Shown: positions 30,647 to 38,872 of the stretch, in pieces
How the letters are laid out: each line of letters begins with the position of its first letter
Numbering within the stretch: the stretch's first letter is position 1
NCBI GenBank assembly: GCA_017965445.1
Contig: JAGCPZ010000053.1
Span: 1 to 40,003 of the forward strand
Direction: 5' to 3'
Length of the DNA: 40,003 bases
DNA from: Fibrobacter sp.
GTDB taxonomy: Bacteria > Fibrobacterota > Fibrobacteria > Fibrobacterales > Fibrobacteraceae
Translations under genes and position numbers: made by a program
Notes under the pieces: generated by a model
The model's input: only the letters and a program-made list of their open reading frames with translations
Told to the model about the DNA's origin: nothing
Databases searched by the model: none

Positions 30647-32188
30647 TTACAGCGGAATATTTCCGTGTTTCTTCCAGAGAATAGCCTTCTTCTTGTTCTT
30701 CAAGTTTTCAAACGCAGAAACAAGACGATCGCGAACGCTCTTCGGCTCGATGACTTCGTCAATGAATCCGTTGCCAGCGGCGATATACGGGTTCAAGTAC
30801 TTGTCTTCGTATTGAGCGATGAACTGCTCGCGAACCTTTGCCGGTTCAGCAGCCGCAGCGATTTCCTTTCTGTGGAGAATGTCAACGGCGCCTTCGGCTC
30901 CCATCACAGCGATTTGTGCAATCGGGAGGGCGAATACGCAATCTGCACCGAGGTTCTTGCTGTTCATGGCGATGTAGGCGCCACCGTAAGCCTTGCGCAG
31001 AATAAGTGTCACACGCGGCACCGTAGCTTCGGCGTAAGCGAACAAAAGCTTTGCGCCGTGGCGGATAATGCCGTTGTGTTCCTGCTTTGTGCCCGGCATG
31101 TAGCCCGGCACGTCTTCGAGCGTAAGGATAGGAATGTTGAAGCTGTCGCAGAAGCGTACAAAACGTGCGGCCTTGTCGCTCGCATCGACGTCCAAGGAGC
31201 CAGCGAGGTACTTCGGCTGGTTAGCGACAACGCCAATCACGTTACCGTCGAGGCGGATAAAGCCGATGACGACGTTCTTTGCAAATTCCGGCTGGATTTC
31301 GAGGAAGGAATCCTTGTCGGCAAAGCAGTTGAGCACATCGCGAACGTCGTAGGCTCTCTTGAAGTTGTCCGGAATGATTTCTTCGATATCGTTTGACTTG
31401 TCAACAACCGTGCCTGCCAGGGCGACGGACTTATCGACGTTGCTCTGCGGGAGGTACTTGAGCAAGTTACGGACGCCTTCGAGGCATTCCTTGTCATCTT
31501 TATAGACAAAGTGTGCAACGCCGGACTTGGAAGAATGAACTCCTGCGCCACCGAGCTGGTCCGGAGTCACGACTTCAGCAGTCACTGCCTTCACGACAGC
31601 CGGGCCCGTGATGAACATCTGGCTCGTCTTTTCGGTCATGAAGATAAAGTCTGTAATTGCGGGGGAGTAGCAAGCACCACCGGCGCACGGTCCGAGAATC
31701 ACGGAAATCTGCGGAATCACGCCGCTCGCCCAAGTGTTGCGGGCGAAAATGCCACTGTAACCGTCGAGGGAGCTGACGCCTTCTTCGATACGGGCGCCAC
31801 CGCCATCGTTGATGCTGATGAACGGCACCATGGAATCAAGGGCGAGGTCCATCACGTGGCAAATCTTCTTGGCGTGGGCGGAACCGAGAGAACCGCCGCT
31901 CACCGTGAAGTCCTGGGAGCAGGCATAGACCGGGCGACCATTGATTTTGCCGTAACCGGTCACGACACCGTCACCGTAAATGCGCTTGGATTCCGGGAGC
32001 TCGATGCTCTGGGAAAGGCGCATGGCTCCGATTTCCTTGAACGTTCCCTTGTCAAAAAGGATTTCGAGGCGTTCACGAGCGGTGAGCTTGCCCTGAGAAT
32101 GCTGCTTTTCGATGCGAGCGGCGCCGCCACCGGCCTGAGCCTTGGCGTTGCGTTCGCTCAACTTTTCTAGATACGATTTATCCCACAT
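30647..32188 (-). CDS. Acyl-CoA carboxylase carboxyltransferase (beta) subunit, propionyl/methylmalonyl-CoA type
   Basis: A biotin-dependent carboxyltransferase subunit of the PccB/MmdA type, 513 residues from ATG 32188. The frame is open further upstream to 32302, but that part overlaps fabD and is not family-like. The family start is MWDKSYLEKLSERNAKAQAG. Acyl-CoA and biotin sites are visible: SGGSLGSAHAKK, INDGGGARIEEGV, GPCAGGACYSPA, GGAGVHSSKSGVAH and the C-terminal PGYMPGTKQEHNGIIRHGAK and LRKAYGGAYIAMNSK. It could work as propionyl-CoA carboxylase, or as methylmalonyl-CoA decarboxylase in a succinate-propionate route. A partner subunit is not in the window. It follows fabD after 34 bases, a gap holding TATACT/TATAAT promoter-like sequence. 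Confidence 0.9.
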   Translation of the reverse strand: MWDKSYLEKLSERNAKAQAGGGAARIEKQHSQGKLTARERLEILFDKGTFKEIGAMRLSQSIELPESKRIYGDGVVTGYGKINGRPVYACSQDFTVSGGSLGSAHAKKICHVMDLALDSMVPFISINDGGGARIEEGVSSLDGYSGIFARNTWASGVIPQISVILGPCAGGACYSPAITDFIFMTEKTSQMFITGPAVVKAVTAEVVTPDQLGGAGVHSSKSGVAHFVYKDDKECLEGVRNLLKYLPQSNVDKSVALAGTVVDKSNDIEEIIPDNFKRAYDVRDVLNCFADKDSFLEIQPEFAKNVVIGFIRLDGNVIGVVANQPKYLAGSLDVDASDKAARFVRFCDSFNIPILTLEDVPGYMPGTKQEHNGIIRHGAKLLFAYAEATVPRVTLILRKAYGGAYIAMNSKNLGADCVFALPIAQIAVMGAEGAVDILHRKEIAAAAEPAKVREQFIAQYEDKYLNPYIAAGNGFIDEVIEPKSVRDRLVSAFENLKNKKKAILWKKHGNIPL

Positions 32189-32222
32189 AAAATTCCTGTA
32201 TATTATATATAGTATAGCGTCC

Positions 32223-33071
32223 TTATTTCTGGATACGCTTGATAAGGTTGGTAAGGACTTCGCCGGGGCCAAGTTCCTTAAATTCGGTGGCTCCGTCTGC
32301 AATCATGTTCTTGACCGTCTGTGTCCAGCGGACGGGGGAGGTGAGCTGAGTGAGCAGGTTAGCCTTAATTTCGTTCGGATCCGTGTGCGGCTTGGCGTCC
32401 ACGTTCTGATAGACGGGGCAGACCGGAGTCGAAAATTCGGTTTCTTCGATTGCCTTTGCAAGTTCTGCGCGGGCGCTTTCCATGAGCGGGGAGTGGAATG
32501 CACCACCGACCTGCAGCGGAACGACACGCTTCACCTTGCCGGTGAGGTAGGCGGCAACTTCGTCAATGCCGGCCTTTTCGCCAGAAATCACGACCTGTCC
32601 CGGGCTGTTGAAGTTTGCCGGAACAACTGCTGCGTCCTTGACTTGTGCGCAAGCTTCTTCGACGAGTTCGTCAGAACCGCCGAGGACAGCGGCCATCGTA
32701 CCCGGACGGAGTTCGCAAGCCTTCTGCATGGCTTCGGCACGCTTTGCGACGAGCTTGAGGCCGGCTTCGAATGTGATGGCGCCTGTTGCGGTAAGTGCGG
32801 AGAATTCGCCGAGCGAGTGCCCAGCGGCCATGTCCGGCTTTCCACCCTGGACCTTAGCCATCGCGACAGAAAGCAGGAACACTGCCGGCTGCGTGACTTT
32901 CGTCTGCTTGAGGTCTTCTGCGGTGCCGTTGAACATCACGTCGGTAATGTCAAAACCGAGAATTTCGTTTGCCTTGAGGAACATCGACTTTACATCGGCG
33001 TTCGAATCGAATAAATCTTTGCCCATTCCTGGGAACTGAGAGCCCTGACCGGGAAATACATATGAAATCAT
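32223..33071 (-). CDS. fabD: Malonyl-CoA:ACP transacylase
   Basis: Transfers malonyl groups from CoA to acyl carrier protein. FPGQGSQFPGMG is at 6-17, the catalytic Ser86 lies in GHSLGEFSAL, Arg111 in AKRAEAMQ and the catalytic His193 in GGAFHSPLM. The length of 282 residues is normal for FabD. It is divergent from the acyl carrier protein gene at 33293 and so probably supplies that operon. A TAAATTTG promoter-like element lies on the minus strand at 33076-33083, immediately before the start. Confidence 0.95.
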   Translation of the reverse strand: MISYVFPGQGSQFPGMGKDLFDSNADVKSMFLKANEILGFDITDVMFNGTAEDLKQTKVTQPAVFLLSVAMAKVQGGKPDMAAGHSLGEFSALTATGAITFEAGLKLVAKRAEAMQKACELRPGTMAAVLGGSDELVEEACAQVKDAAVVPANFNSPGQVVISGEKAGIDEVAAYLTGKVKRVVPLQVGGAFHSPLMESARAELAKAIEETEFSTPVCPVYQNVDAKPHTDPNEIKANLLTQLTSPVRWTQTVKNMIADGATEFKELGPGEVLTNLIKRIQK

Positions 33072-33075
33072 GGCT

Positions 33076-33083
33076 CAAATTTA
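33076..33083 (-). promoter_or_regulatory. TAnnTTTG promoter-like element of fabD
   Basis: On the minus strand this reads TAAATTTG, only 4 bases before the fabD ATG. If it is the -7 element, the mRNA would be almost leaderless. No TTTG at -33 was found, so the call is weak. Confidence 0.35.
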
Positions 33084-33251
33084 GCAAATAATGTTACTGA
33101 ATATGGTATTTAAATATTATAGAAAACATACTTTTTAAAAGAGTTTACAATACGTTTCGAGGTCTTTTTTTCGGAGTGTTCCATTTATCCCTTTATTTTG
33201 CATTTTATACTTTTTTTGTGGAACCGACAATTTATGAAAAAAATATTTTTC

Positions 33252-33259
33252 TATCTTTG
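33252..33259 (+). promoter_or_regulatory. TAnnTTTG promoter-like element of the ACP operon
   Basis: TATCTTTG lies 33 bases before the ACP start. A TTTA is at 33231-33234, giving a 17-base spacing, shorter than the usual 19-21. It is followed by AAGAGGA (33277-33283), a likely ribosome-binding site. Confidence 0.45.
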
Positions 33260-33292
33260 TGCTAAAATTTTATCAAAAGAGGATACAATAAT

Positions 33293-33538
33293 ATGGCTAA
33301 CGAAGAAATCAAGAGCAAACTCAAGGCATTCTTTATGTCCGATCTCGGCGTAGATGGTGATGTCCTGAACTACGATACTCCGCTTTTTGGCGAAGAAATC
33401 GGTCTTGACTCCGTGGATTCCCTTGAAATCATTTCCTTCGTCGATGACAATTTTGGCGTTTCCATGACTGGTGTTGCAAAAGAAAACTTCCAGAGCATCG
33501 ATACCATCGCCGCCTTCATTGAAAAGAACAAGGCTTAA
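33293..33538 (+). CDS. Acyl carrier protein
   Basis: An 81-residue acidic four-helix carrier protein. The phosphopantetheine attachment site is Ser40 in GLDSVDSLEI, the standard DSxxxLE pattern. It starts MANEEIKSKLKAFFMSDLGV with an AGAGGA ribosome-binding site. It heads an operon of acyl-synthesis genes running to 38797, so it probably carries the growing chain for the ketosynthase gene 40 bases downstream. Whether it is the main fatty-acid ACP or a dedicated one cannot be decided here. Confidence 0.92.
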   Translation: MANEEIKSKLKAFFMSDLGVDGDVLNYDTPLFGEEIGLDSVDSLEIISFVDDNFGVSMTGVAKENFQSIDTIAAFIEKNKA

Positions 33539-33578
33539 TTGAGTTTTTTTTGTTGTTCGAGAATTGTTTGGAAAATCT

Positions 33579-35972
33579 ATGACATCTAATAACCGTCGTT
33601 GTGTAGTTTCGGGCCTTGGCGTGATTTGTGCCGTAGGCAATAATGTTGAAGAAACCTGGAAAAACGCCCTGAATTCGGTCTCCGGCATCCACAAGACCAC
33701 TTCTCTCGATACCAAGAACTGTTATGCGGACTTGGCTGCCGAAGTGAACTGTGATACGCTCGATGAGATTGAATGTCCGGACGAAAAGGACCGCGCCTCC
33801 AAGCTCTGCATCAAGGCTATGAAAGAAGCCCTGAACGATGCAGGTCTCGGTGACTTTGCCGACAGTAGCCGCGTAAGTGTCATCATTGGTAGCTGCGTGG
33901 GTGGAGTCCTCAGCATCGAAAAATACCACCGCCACGGTAAAAATGCCAACGAAATTCCAAAAATGCCCATCGCCGCAATTGCCTCCCAGGTGGCAGAATC
34001 CTGCCATGCCGGTGGCATCGTGACGAACGTGGGTAACGCCTGCGCTGCCGGTACGATTTCCATTGCTTTGGCCTGCGACCTTATTCGTGCAGGCCGAGCC
34101 GATGTCGTTATCGCTGGCGGTTCCGACTCCTTTGCTTCTGTTCCGTATTCTGGCTTCCTTTCGCTCCATGCTTTGGACGAAAACGGCTGCTCTCCGTTCA
34201 ACCACTGCAACGGCATCACCCTTGGTGAAGGCGCCGGCATCGTGATTGTCGAGTCCCTGGAACATGCCGAAAAGCGTAACGCCAAGCGTTATTGCGAAGT
34301 GCTCGGTGCGGGTGTCACTAGCGACGCGCACCACATTACGGCTCCCCGCGAAGATGGCATCTGCCTCCTCGAAGCGATGGACCGTGCGGTCAAGAATTCC
34401 GGAATCAAGAAATCCGACATCGGTTACTTGAACGCCCACGGTACGGGTACGGGCAAGAACGACAATGCCGAAATCAACGCCTTCCTCAAGTTCTTTGGCG
34501 AAGAAAACCCGACCTTGAGTGTCAGTTCGACAAAAGTCATGACCGGTCACTGCCTCGGTGCCGCTGGTGCTATCGAAGCCGTGTTCAGCATCAAGGCGCT
34601 TACGACGAACACCGTTTTGCCGACGCTCCACTATTCCGCCGAAGATTCCGCGGCCCTCAAGGAAAAGGTCGGCCAGATGGACTACGTGCAGAACACCCCG
34701 CGTAGTAAGGAACTCGAATGCGTCATGAGCAACAACGTCGCTTTCGGCGGCACGAACGCAAGTATCGTGTTCAGCAAGAAGCCGGGCGATGTGCGGAGCT
34801 TGGTCGCCAAGGACAAGAAAATCGCCGTGACGGGTATCGGCATCGTGAGCCCGATCGGAAACAGCAAAGAAGCTTATCTTGAATCCGTCAAGAACGGGAA
34901 ACTCCCGGAAACCGCTTCCATATGCTCCACCGTCACCAACGACGACTACAAGGAACTCGGCATCAAGATGGCGTTCTACCGCAAACTCGACAATCTGGGA
35001 CAGCTCCAGACCGTGTCCGGCATGCGCGCCCTCAAGGATGCGAACTTTACAGTCACCGAAGACAACGCCAAGCAGATCGGTATCATCGTGGGTACAAGCG
35101 AAGGCGGTCTCGGTGCCACATACGATTTTCAGGAACTCATTACCGAAGAAGGCAATGCGGGTGGCAGCGCCTTCAAGTTCCCCCATACCGTTTATAATGC
35201 TGCCGGTGGATACCTCTCCATCCTTTCTGGCATCAAGGGTTACGGCGTGACCATCACGACGGGCCCGCTCTCCGGTCTCGACAGCATCGGCTATTCCATG
35301 AACGTTATCCATGACGGCCAGGAAGACGCCATGATGGCGACGGGTACGGACGAAAACATTCCTATCATTACGGAACTTTGCCAAAAGCTGAACGTCGCTG
35401 CCGACAAGGTCGTGGAACCTTATTCTAACTCAAATGGTTTTGTCGTGGGCGACGGCTCCGTTTCCGTGATTCTCGAAACGGAAGATTATGCCAAGGCCCG
35501 TGGCGCAAAGGTCTATTGCTACGCCCTCGGTTATGGCAACGGACGTAAAAACGTGAAATTTGGCCACATTTCCGGTTCTGGCGAAGCCCTCGACATGGCG
35601 ATTAACGATGCCCTCCAGAACGCCGGCGTCAGCATCGACGAAATCGATGCCGTCTGCGGTTTTGCGAACGGTTTCAAGAAACTCGACGACATCGAAAAGG
35701 CTGCTTATGTCCGCGTATTTGGCGATAAGCTCGCTAGCCTCCCGCTCTTCCAGGTGAAGGAACGCGTGGGCGAGGGCCGTGCCGCTTCTGCAACGCTTGC
35801 CGCTGCCGAAGCAGCTCTCATGCTGGGTGGTGAACTTGCCGAAGAAAACGCCTATTTTATCGCAAAAGACGGCGTCTCCAAGAAAAAGGTCGCGACAAGC
35901 GGCTTCAAGAAAATTTTGGTGACTTCCTTTGCTACGGGTGGTTCCTACAGTGCCGTAGTTCTCGGAAAATAA
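33579..35972 (+). CDS. Fused ketosynthase and chain-length-factor-like protein
   Basis: A 797-residue protein of two beta-ketoacyl-ACP synthase domains. The first (about 5-405) is complete: Cys155 in GNACAAGT, His287 in NAHGTGTG and His324 in MTGHCLGAAG. The second (about 412-797) starts KKIAVTGIGIVSPIGN but has lost the active residues: the Cys position is Pro563 in TTGPLSGLDS, the first His motif reads GFANGFK and the second reads VGEGRAASAT. This mirrors KS-alpha/KS-beta (chain length factor) pairs of type II polyketide and aryl polyene systems, joined in one chain. ATG 33579 was preferred over an in-frame TTG at 33564. The gene lies between ACP and FabG-like genes. Confidence 0.88.
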   Translation: MTSNNRRCVVSGLGVICAVGNNVEETWKNALNSVSGIHKTTSLDTKNCYADLAAEVNCDTLDEIECPDEKDRASKLCIKAMKEALNDAGLGDFADSSRVSVIIGSCVGGVLSIEKYHRHGKNANEIPKMPIAAIASQVAESCHAGGIVTNVGNACAAGTISIALACDLIRAGRADVVIAGGSDSFASVPYSGFLSLHALDENGCSPFNHCNGITLGEGAGIVIVESLEHAEKRNAKRYCEVLGAGVTSDAHHITAPREDGICLLEAMDRAVKNSGIKKSDIGYLNAHGTGTGKNDNAEINAFLKFFGEENPTLSVSSTKVMTGHCLGAAGAIEAVFSIKALTTNTVLPTLHYSAEDSAALKEKVGQMDYVQNTPRSKELECVMSNNVAFGGTNASIVFSKKPGDVRSLVAKDKKIAVTGIGIVSPIGNSKEAYLESVKNGKLPETASICSTVTNDDYKELGIKMAFYRKLDNLGQLQTVSGMRALKDANFTVTEDNAKQIGIIVGTSEGGLGATYDFQELITEEGNAGGSAFKFPHTVYNAAGGYLSILSGIKGYGVTITTGPLSGLDSIGYSMNVIHDGQEDAMMATGTDENIPIITELCQKLNVAADKVVEPYSNSNGFVVGDGSVSVILETEDYAKARGAKVYCYALGYGNGRKNVKFGHISGSGEALDMAINDALQNAGVSIDEIDAVCGFANGFKKLDDIEKAAYVRVFGDKLASLPLFQVKERVGEGRAASATLAAAEAALMLGGELAEENAYFIAKDGVSKKKVATSGFKKILVTSFATGGSYSAVVLGK

Positions 35973-35994
35973 ATTTGTTAGAGGAGAATTTATA

Positions 35995-36726
35995 ATGAAA
36001 GTTGCAATCGTTACTGGTTCTTCTAAAGGGATTGGCAAGGCTTGTGCCTTGCGTCTCGCTCGTGACGGCTACACGGTCGTCGTAAACTATTCTAGCTCTG
36101 ATGCTGCCGCTCAGCAGACTTTGGACCAAATCAAGTCCGAAGGTGGCGACGGCATGATTTACAAGGCTAACGTCGCCGTGCTTGCCGAAGTCAAGCAGAT
36201 GGTCCGCGATGTTTTCAAGACTTATGGTCGTATCGACGTGCTCGTGAACAACGCCGGCATTGTCCGTGATGAATATCTTTTGATGATGAATCCGGATACG
36301 CTCGACAAGTGCTTCGACTTGAACGTGAAGGGGTACTTCTACTGCGCCCAGCAGGTGGCTGTCAAGATGTTCAAGCAGAAGTCCGGCGTCATCGTCAACA
36401 TGTCTTCTGTTTCGTCCAAATTCGCTCTCGCTGGTCAGGCTGTCTATAGCGCCACCAAGGGCGCCGTGAACTCCCTCACGCAGACGCTTGCAAAAGAACT
36501 CGGCGGTTACGGCATCCGCGTGAACGCTGTCGCTCCGGGTTTTGTCGCTACCGAAATGATTGAAGCTATCCCCGAAGAAACCCGCAAGGGCTACCTCGAA
36601 AAGGTGCCTCTCAAGCGCTTTGCAACAGCCGACGAAGTGGCCAACGTCGTTTCTGCTCTTGTTTCTGACCAGTTCGCCTACGTGACGGGCCAGGTTATCG
36701 TTTTGGATGGAGGCCTTTCCCTGTGA
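35995..36726 (+). CDS. fabG: 3-oxoacyl-ACP reductase (FabG-like)
   Basis: A short-chain dehydrogenase reducing beta-ketoacyl-ACP with NADPH. The nucleotide motif TGSSKGIG is at 7-14, NNAG at 85-88, and the catalytic residues Ser138 (NMSS), Tyr151 and Lys155 (YSATK) take the same positions as in E. coli FabG. The end, YVTGQVIVLDGGLSL, is typical. The length is 243 residues. A GAGGAG site precedes the ATG. Its stop TGA overlaps the start ATG of the dehydratase gene by one base, so the two are translationally coupled. Confidence 0.93.
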   Translation: MKVAIVTGSSKGIGKACALRLARDGYTVVVNYSSSDAAAQQTLDQIKSEGGDGMIYKANVAVLAEVKQMVRDVFKTYGRIDVLVNNAGIVRDEYLLMMNPDTLDKCFDLNVKGYFYCAQQVAVKMFKQKSGVIVNMSSVSSKFALAGQAVYSATKGAVNSLTQTLAKELGGYGIRVNAVAPGFVATEMIEAIPEETRKGYLEKVPLKRFATADEVANVVSALVSDQFAYVTGQVIVLDGGLSL

Positions 36727-37169
36727 TGAATATTTACCAAATCAGCGAAAAGATAGCCCAGCGTCCGCCGTTCCAGATGATCGAGAAGGTGACGGAACTT
36801 GTGCCGAACGAATCTGCGACGGGCATCAAGAACGTCTCTGTGAACGAACCGTACTTCATGGGCCACTTCCCGGGCACCCCGATTATGCCGGGCGTCCTCA
36901 TTTGCGAAGCTTGTGCCCAGCTCTGCTCCCTTGTCATCGAGAAGCCGGCCGAAGACCTCGAAAAGAACCTTTACGTTCTTCTCAAAATCGACGGATTCAA
37001 GTTTGTGAAGCCTGTGATTCCTGGCGACCAGCTCGAAATCACCGTCAACAAGACGAAGGGCGGCGGAATTATCGTCGGCTTTGACTGCGTCGTCAAGGTG
37101 AACGGCAACCTCCATGCGAAGGGTTCGCTCACGTTTACGTCAATTCCCAAAGAAAACTTGGGCAAGTAA
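36726..37169 (+). CDS. fabZ: 3-hydroxyacyl-ACP dehydratase (FabZ-like)
   Basis: A hot-dog-fold dehydratase removing water from 3-hydroxyacyl-ACP. The motifs RPPFQMIEKV (13-22), GHFPGTPIMPG (46-56, catalytic His47) and LICEACAQ (58-65, catalytic Glu61) are complete. It has 147 residues. The start ATG at 36726 overlaps the fabG stop as TGATG; an in-frame GTG at 36723 is less likely. With ACP, KS, KR and DH together, the operon can run nearly a full elongation cycle; an enoyl reductase is not seen in this window. Confidence 0.93.
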   Translation: MNIYQISEKIAQRPPFQMIEKVTELVPNESATGIKNVSVNEPYFMGHFPGTPIMPGVLICEACAQLCSLVIEKPAEDLEKNLYVLLKIDGFKFVKPVIPGDQLEITVNKTKGGGIIVGFDCVVKVNGNLHAKGSLTFTSIPKENLGK

Positions 37170-37184
37170 AGTACAAGTTTGCAC

Positions 37185-37213
37185 TGTCATTCCCGATTTA
37201 ATCGGGAATCTTC
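37185..37213. repeat. Intergenic palindromic repeat (GTCAT-type)
   Basis: TGTCATTCCCGATTTAATCG followed by GGAATCTT: ATTCCCGAT pairs with ATCGGGAAT around TTA. It stands in the 66-bp gap between the dehydratase and acyltransferase genes, inside what looks like one operon. Confidence 0.75.
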
Positions 37214-37235
37214 TTGAAGAAAAACACGTTTGCGG

Positions 37236-37952
37236 ATGATTGAAAAAACGAAAAATATAATAGTTAATTTGTTCTGGAAATTGGTGCTCCTCGCGGTTGT
37301 TTACGGGGTGCGTACTTACTTGTTGGTGGTCTATCGTCCTAAGATGACTTTTTTAGGGAACTCGGTTAAATCGACGGACCTTAAGCAACCGATGGTGATT
37401 ATTGCAAACCACACGAGCATGCTTGACCCGTTGATGGTGCAGTCCTTGTTTTTCCATAAGCGCAGCATCGTTGTCGCCAAGGACCAGATAGAAGACCCGC
37501 ATTTCAGCTGGGCGCTTAAGCGGTTCAAGAACGTTATCCCCTGTGACCGGTTCAACCTCGATACCGAATGGGCCTTGATTGCAAAGAAGGAACTCGAAAA
37601 GGGCAATTCCGTCATTATCTTCCCCGAAGGCAAGTGCCGCTATGACGGCCTGTTGAACGAATTCAAGACGGGCTTTGCATTCCTTGCCCGCAGCACGGGC
37701 GCTCCTGTTCTTTCCGTTGGCCTTGATGGCATTTACAAAATCGGACACCGTACACAGGTTATTGTGGATGAACCCGAAACGATTGAACGTGTGAAGGGTA
37801 TCCCGTCTTCCAAGCATCTTGCAGAACGTAGCGAATATTTCCGCCAGAAGGTCTGGAACCTCAAGCAGCAGGCTTTGGGAACGACAGGCAAGGTTCTTCC
37901 TGTTGCAGCCGAAACGCCGGAAGAAATTATCCCCGAGGAGAACAAGTCGTGA
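37236..37952 (+). CDS. 1-acylglycerol-3-phosphate acyltransferase-like protein
   Basis: A PlsC-type membrane acyltransferase of about 238 residues. An N-terminal hydrophobic segment (about 8-32, IIVNLFWKLVLLAVVYGV) anchors it. The catalytic HX4D motif is NHTSMLDP, and the substrate loop FPEGKC replaces the more usual FPEGTR. ATG 37236 was used; an in-frame TTG lies at 37230 and neither has a strong ribosome-binding site. It probably moves acyl chains made by the upstream genes to a glycerolipid or another hydroxyl acceptor; this is inferred from position. The stop overlaps the next gene by 4 bases (GTGA). Confidence 0.85.
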   Translation: MIEKTKNIIVNLFWKLVLLAVVYGVRTYLLVVYRPKMTFLGNSVKSTDLKQPMVIIANHTSMLDPLMVQSLFFHKRSIVVAKDQIEDPHFSWALKRFKNVIPCDRFNLDTEWALIAKKELEKGNSVIIFPEGKCRYDGLLNEFKTGFAFLARSTGAPVLSVGLDGIYKIGHRTQVIVDEPETIERVKGIPSSKHLAERSEYFRQKVWNLKQQALGTTGKVLPVAAETPEEIIPEENKS

Positions 37953-38797
37953 AGATTGGCTTGGCTTTAGAGGGTGGGTCGCGTCAGACCATATTTTCAG
38001 CAGGCGTGTTGGACGCTTGGCTCGACGAAAACATTGATTTTTCGTATTACTGCGCTGTGAGTGCCGGTTGCCATGCGGCGATGAATTACATCACTCGTCA
38101 ACGCGGTCGTTTTCGTTACATTATCCAGCCGACCAAGATTCAAAAGGGGATGGATAAGGCCCACCGCATTTTTGACGGTATCCAGAAAGAATGCTACGCA
38201 TTGCATTATGATGCTGCGTACGGCGATATGCCTTTCGATTTCCATCTGTTCTTCGGTTCGGGTGTGGAATGCGAATTCGGGCTCACGTGCCTGGAAACGG
38301 GGCGTTCGGAATTTTTCCAGGAGTACATGAGCGAAAAGCGTTTGCTCGATATCGTGAACGCGAGCAGTGCATTGCCGATGCTTTTTCCGATGGTGCAGAT
38401 AGACGGCAAGCATTATGCGGATGGCTGCGTGACATCCCCGATTCCTTACCAGCGTGCGTTAGAAAAGGGCTGTGACAAGGTGGTCGTTGTCTCGACTCAT
38501 TACCCCGGCGAAATCGTGACGGACTTCCGCAAGTACCGCGTGATATTGAACCCGATGTTCAAGCGCAAATACCCTGATTTCTTCAGGGCGTTGATGTTGC
38601 GTTACAAGCGTTACGAGAAGATGTTTGCCGAAATGGAAAAACTTGAAAAGAAGGGAAAGGTCATGATTTTCCGCCCTGAAAAGGAAGTTTGCGACCTTTT
38701 TGCGACAGACCGTAATGAGCTTGATGAAACCTATAACATGGGCTTTGAATACGCCAAGCGCCGCATGGACGACCTCAAGACCTTCATGGAACTTTAA
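37949..38797 (+). CDS. Patatin-like phospholipase
   Basis: A 282-residue serine lipase-like protein. The oxyanion segment LALEGGSRQTIFSAGVLDAW is at 5-24. The nucleophile elbow reads AVSAG, with Ala in place of the first Gly of GxSxG. The dyad Asp lies in YADGCVTSPIPY. The C-terminal 100 residues are helical and charged. The start is GTG 37949 with a GAGGAG site, and it shares 4 bases with the acyltransferase stop. With the acyltransferase it may remodel membrane lipids or release a product of the acyl operon. The DGC variant of DGG/A and the elbow change leave activity unproven. Confidence 0.85.
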   Translation: MKIGLALEGGSRQTIFSAGVLDAWLDENIDFSYYCAVSAGCHAAMNYITRQRGRFRYIIQPTKIQKGMDKAHRIFDGIQKECYALHYDAAYGDMPFDFHLFFGSGVECEFGLTCLETGRSEFFQEYMSEKRLLDIVNASSALPMLFPMVQIDGKHYADGCVTSPIPYQRALEKGCDKVVVVSTHYPGEIVTDFRKYRVILNPMFKRKYPDFFRALMLRYKRYEKMFAEMEKLEKKGKVMIFRPEKEVCDLFATDRNELDETYNMGFEYAKRRMDDLKTFMEL

Positions 38798-38805
38798 TTT
38801 AGCGA

Positions 38806-38840
38806 TGTCACCCCGTGCTCCGTCACGGGGTCAGTTTTAT
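38806..38840 (+). terminator. GTCA-type palindrome acting as terminator of the acyl operon
   Basis: CCCCGTG (38811-38817) pairs with CACGGGG (38824-38830) and is followed by TCAGTTTTATTAAATTTT. Framed TGTCACCCCG...CGGGGTCAG, it belongs to the same repeat family as 37185 and 39090 and stands 9 bases after the patatin stop. Confidence 0.7.
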
Positions 38841-38872
38841 TAAATTTTAATCAATAAACTCAAAAACGAAAC

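Noticed and set aside
32189..32302. An upstream start for the carboxylase at 32302
   Set aside because: The extension overlaps the end of fabD and is unlike the family; ATG 32188 gives the conserved MWDKSYLEKL start.
33293..38797. The acyl operon as a standard aryl polyene cluster
   Set aside because: The AMP-ligase, LolA-like carrier, MMPL exporter and ammonia-lyase genes expected in such clusters are not present in the window.
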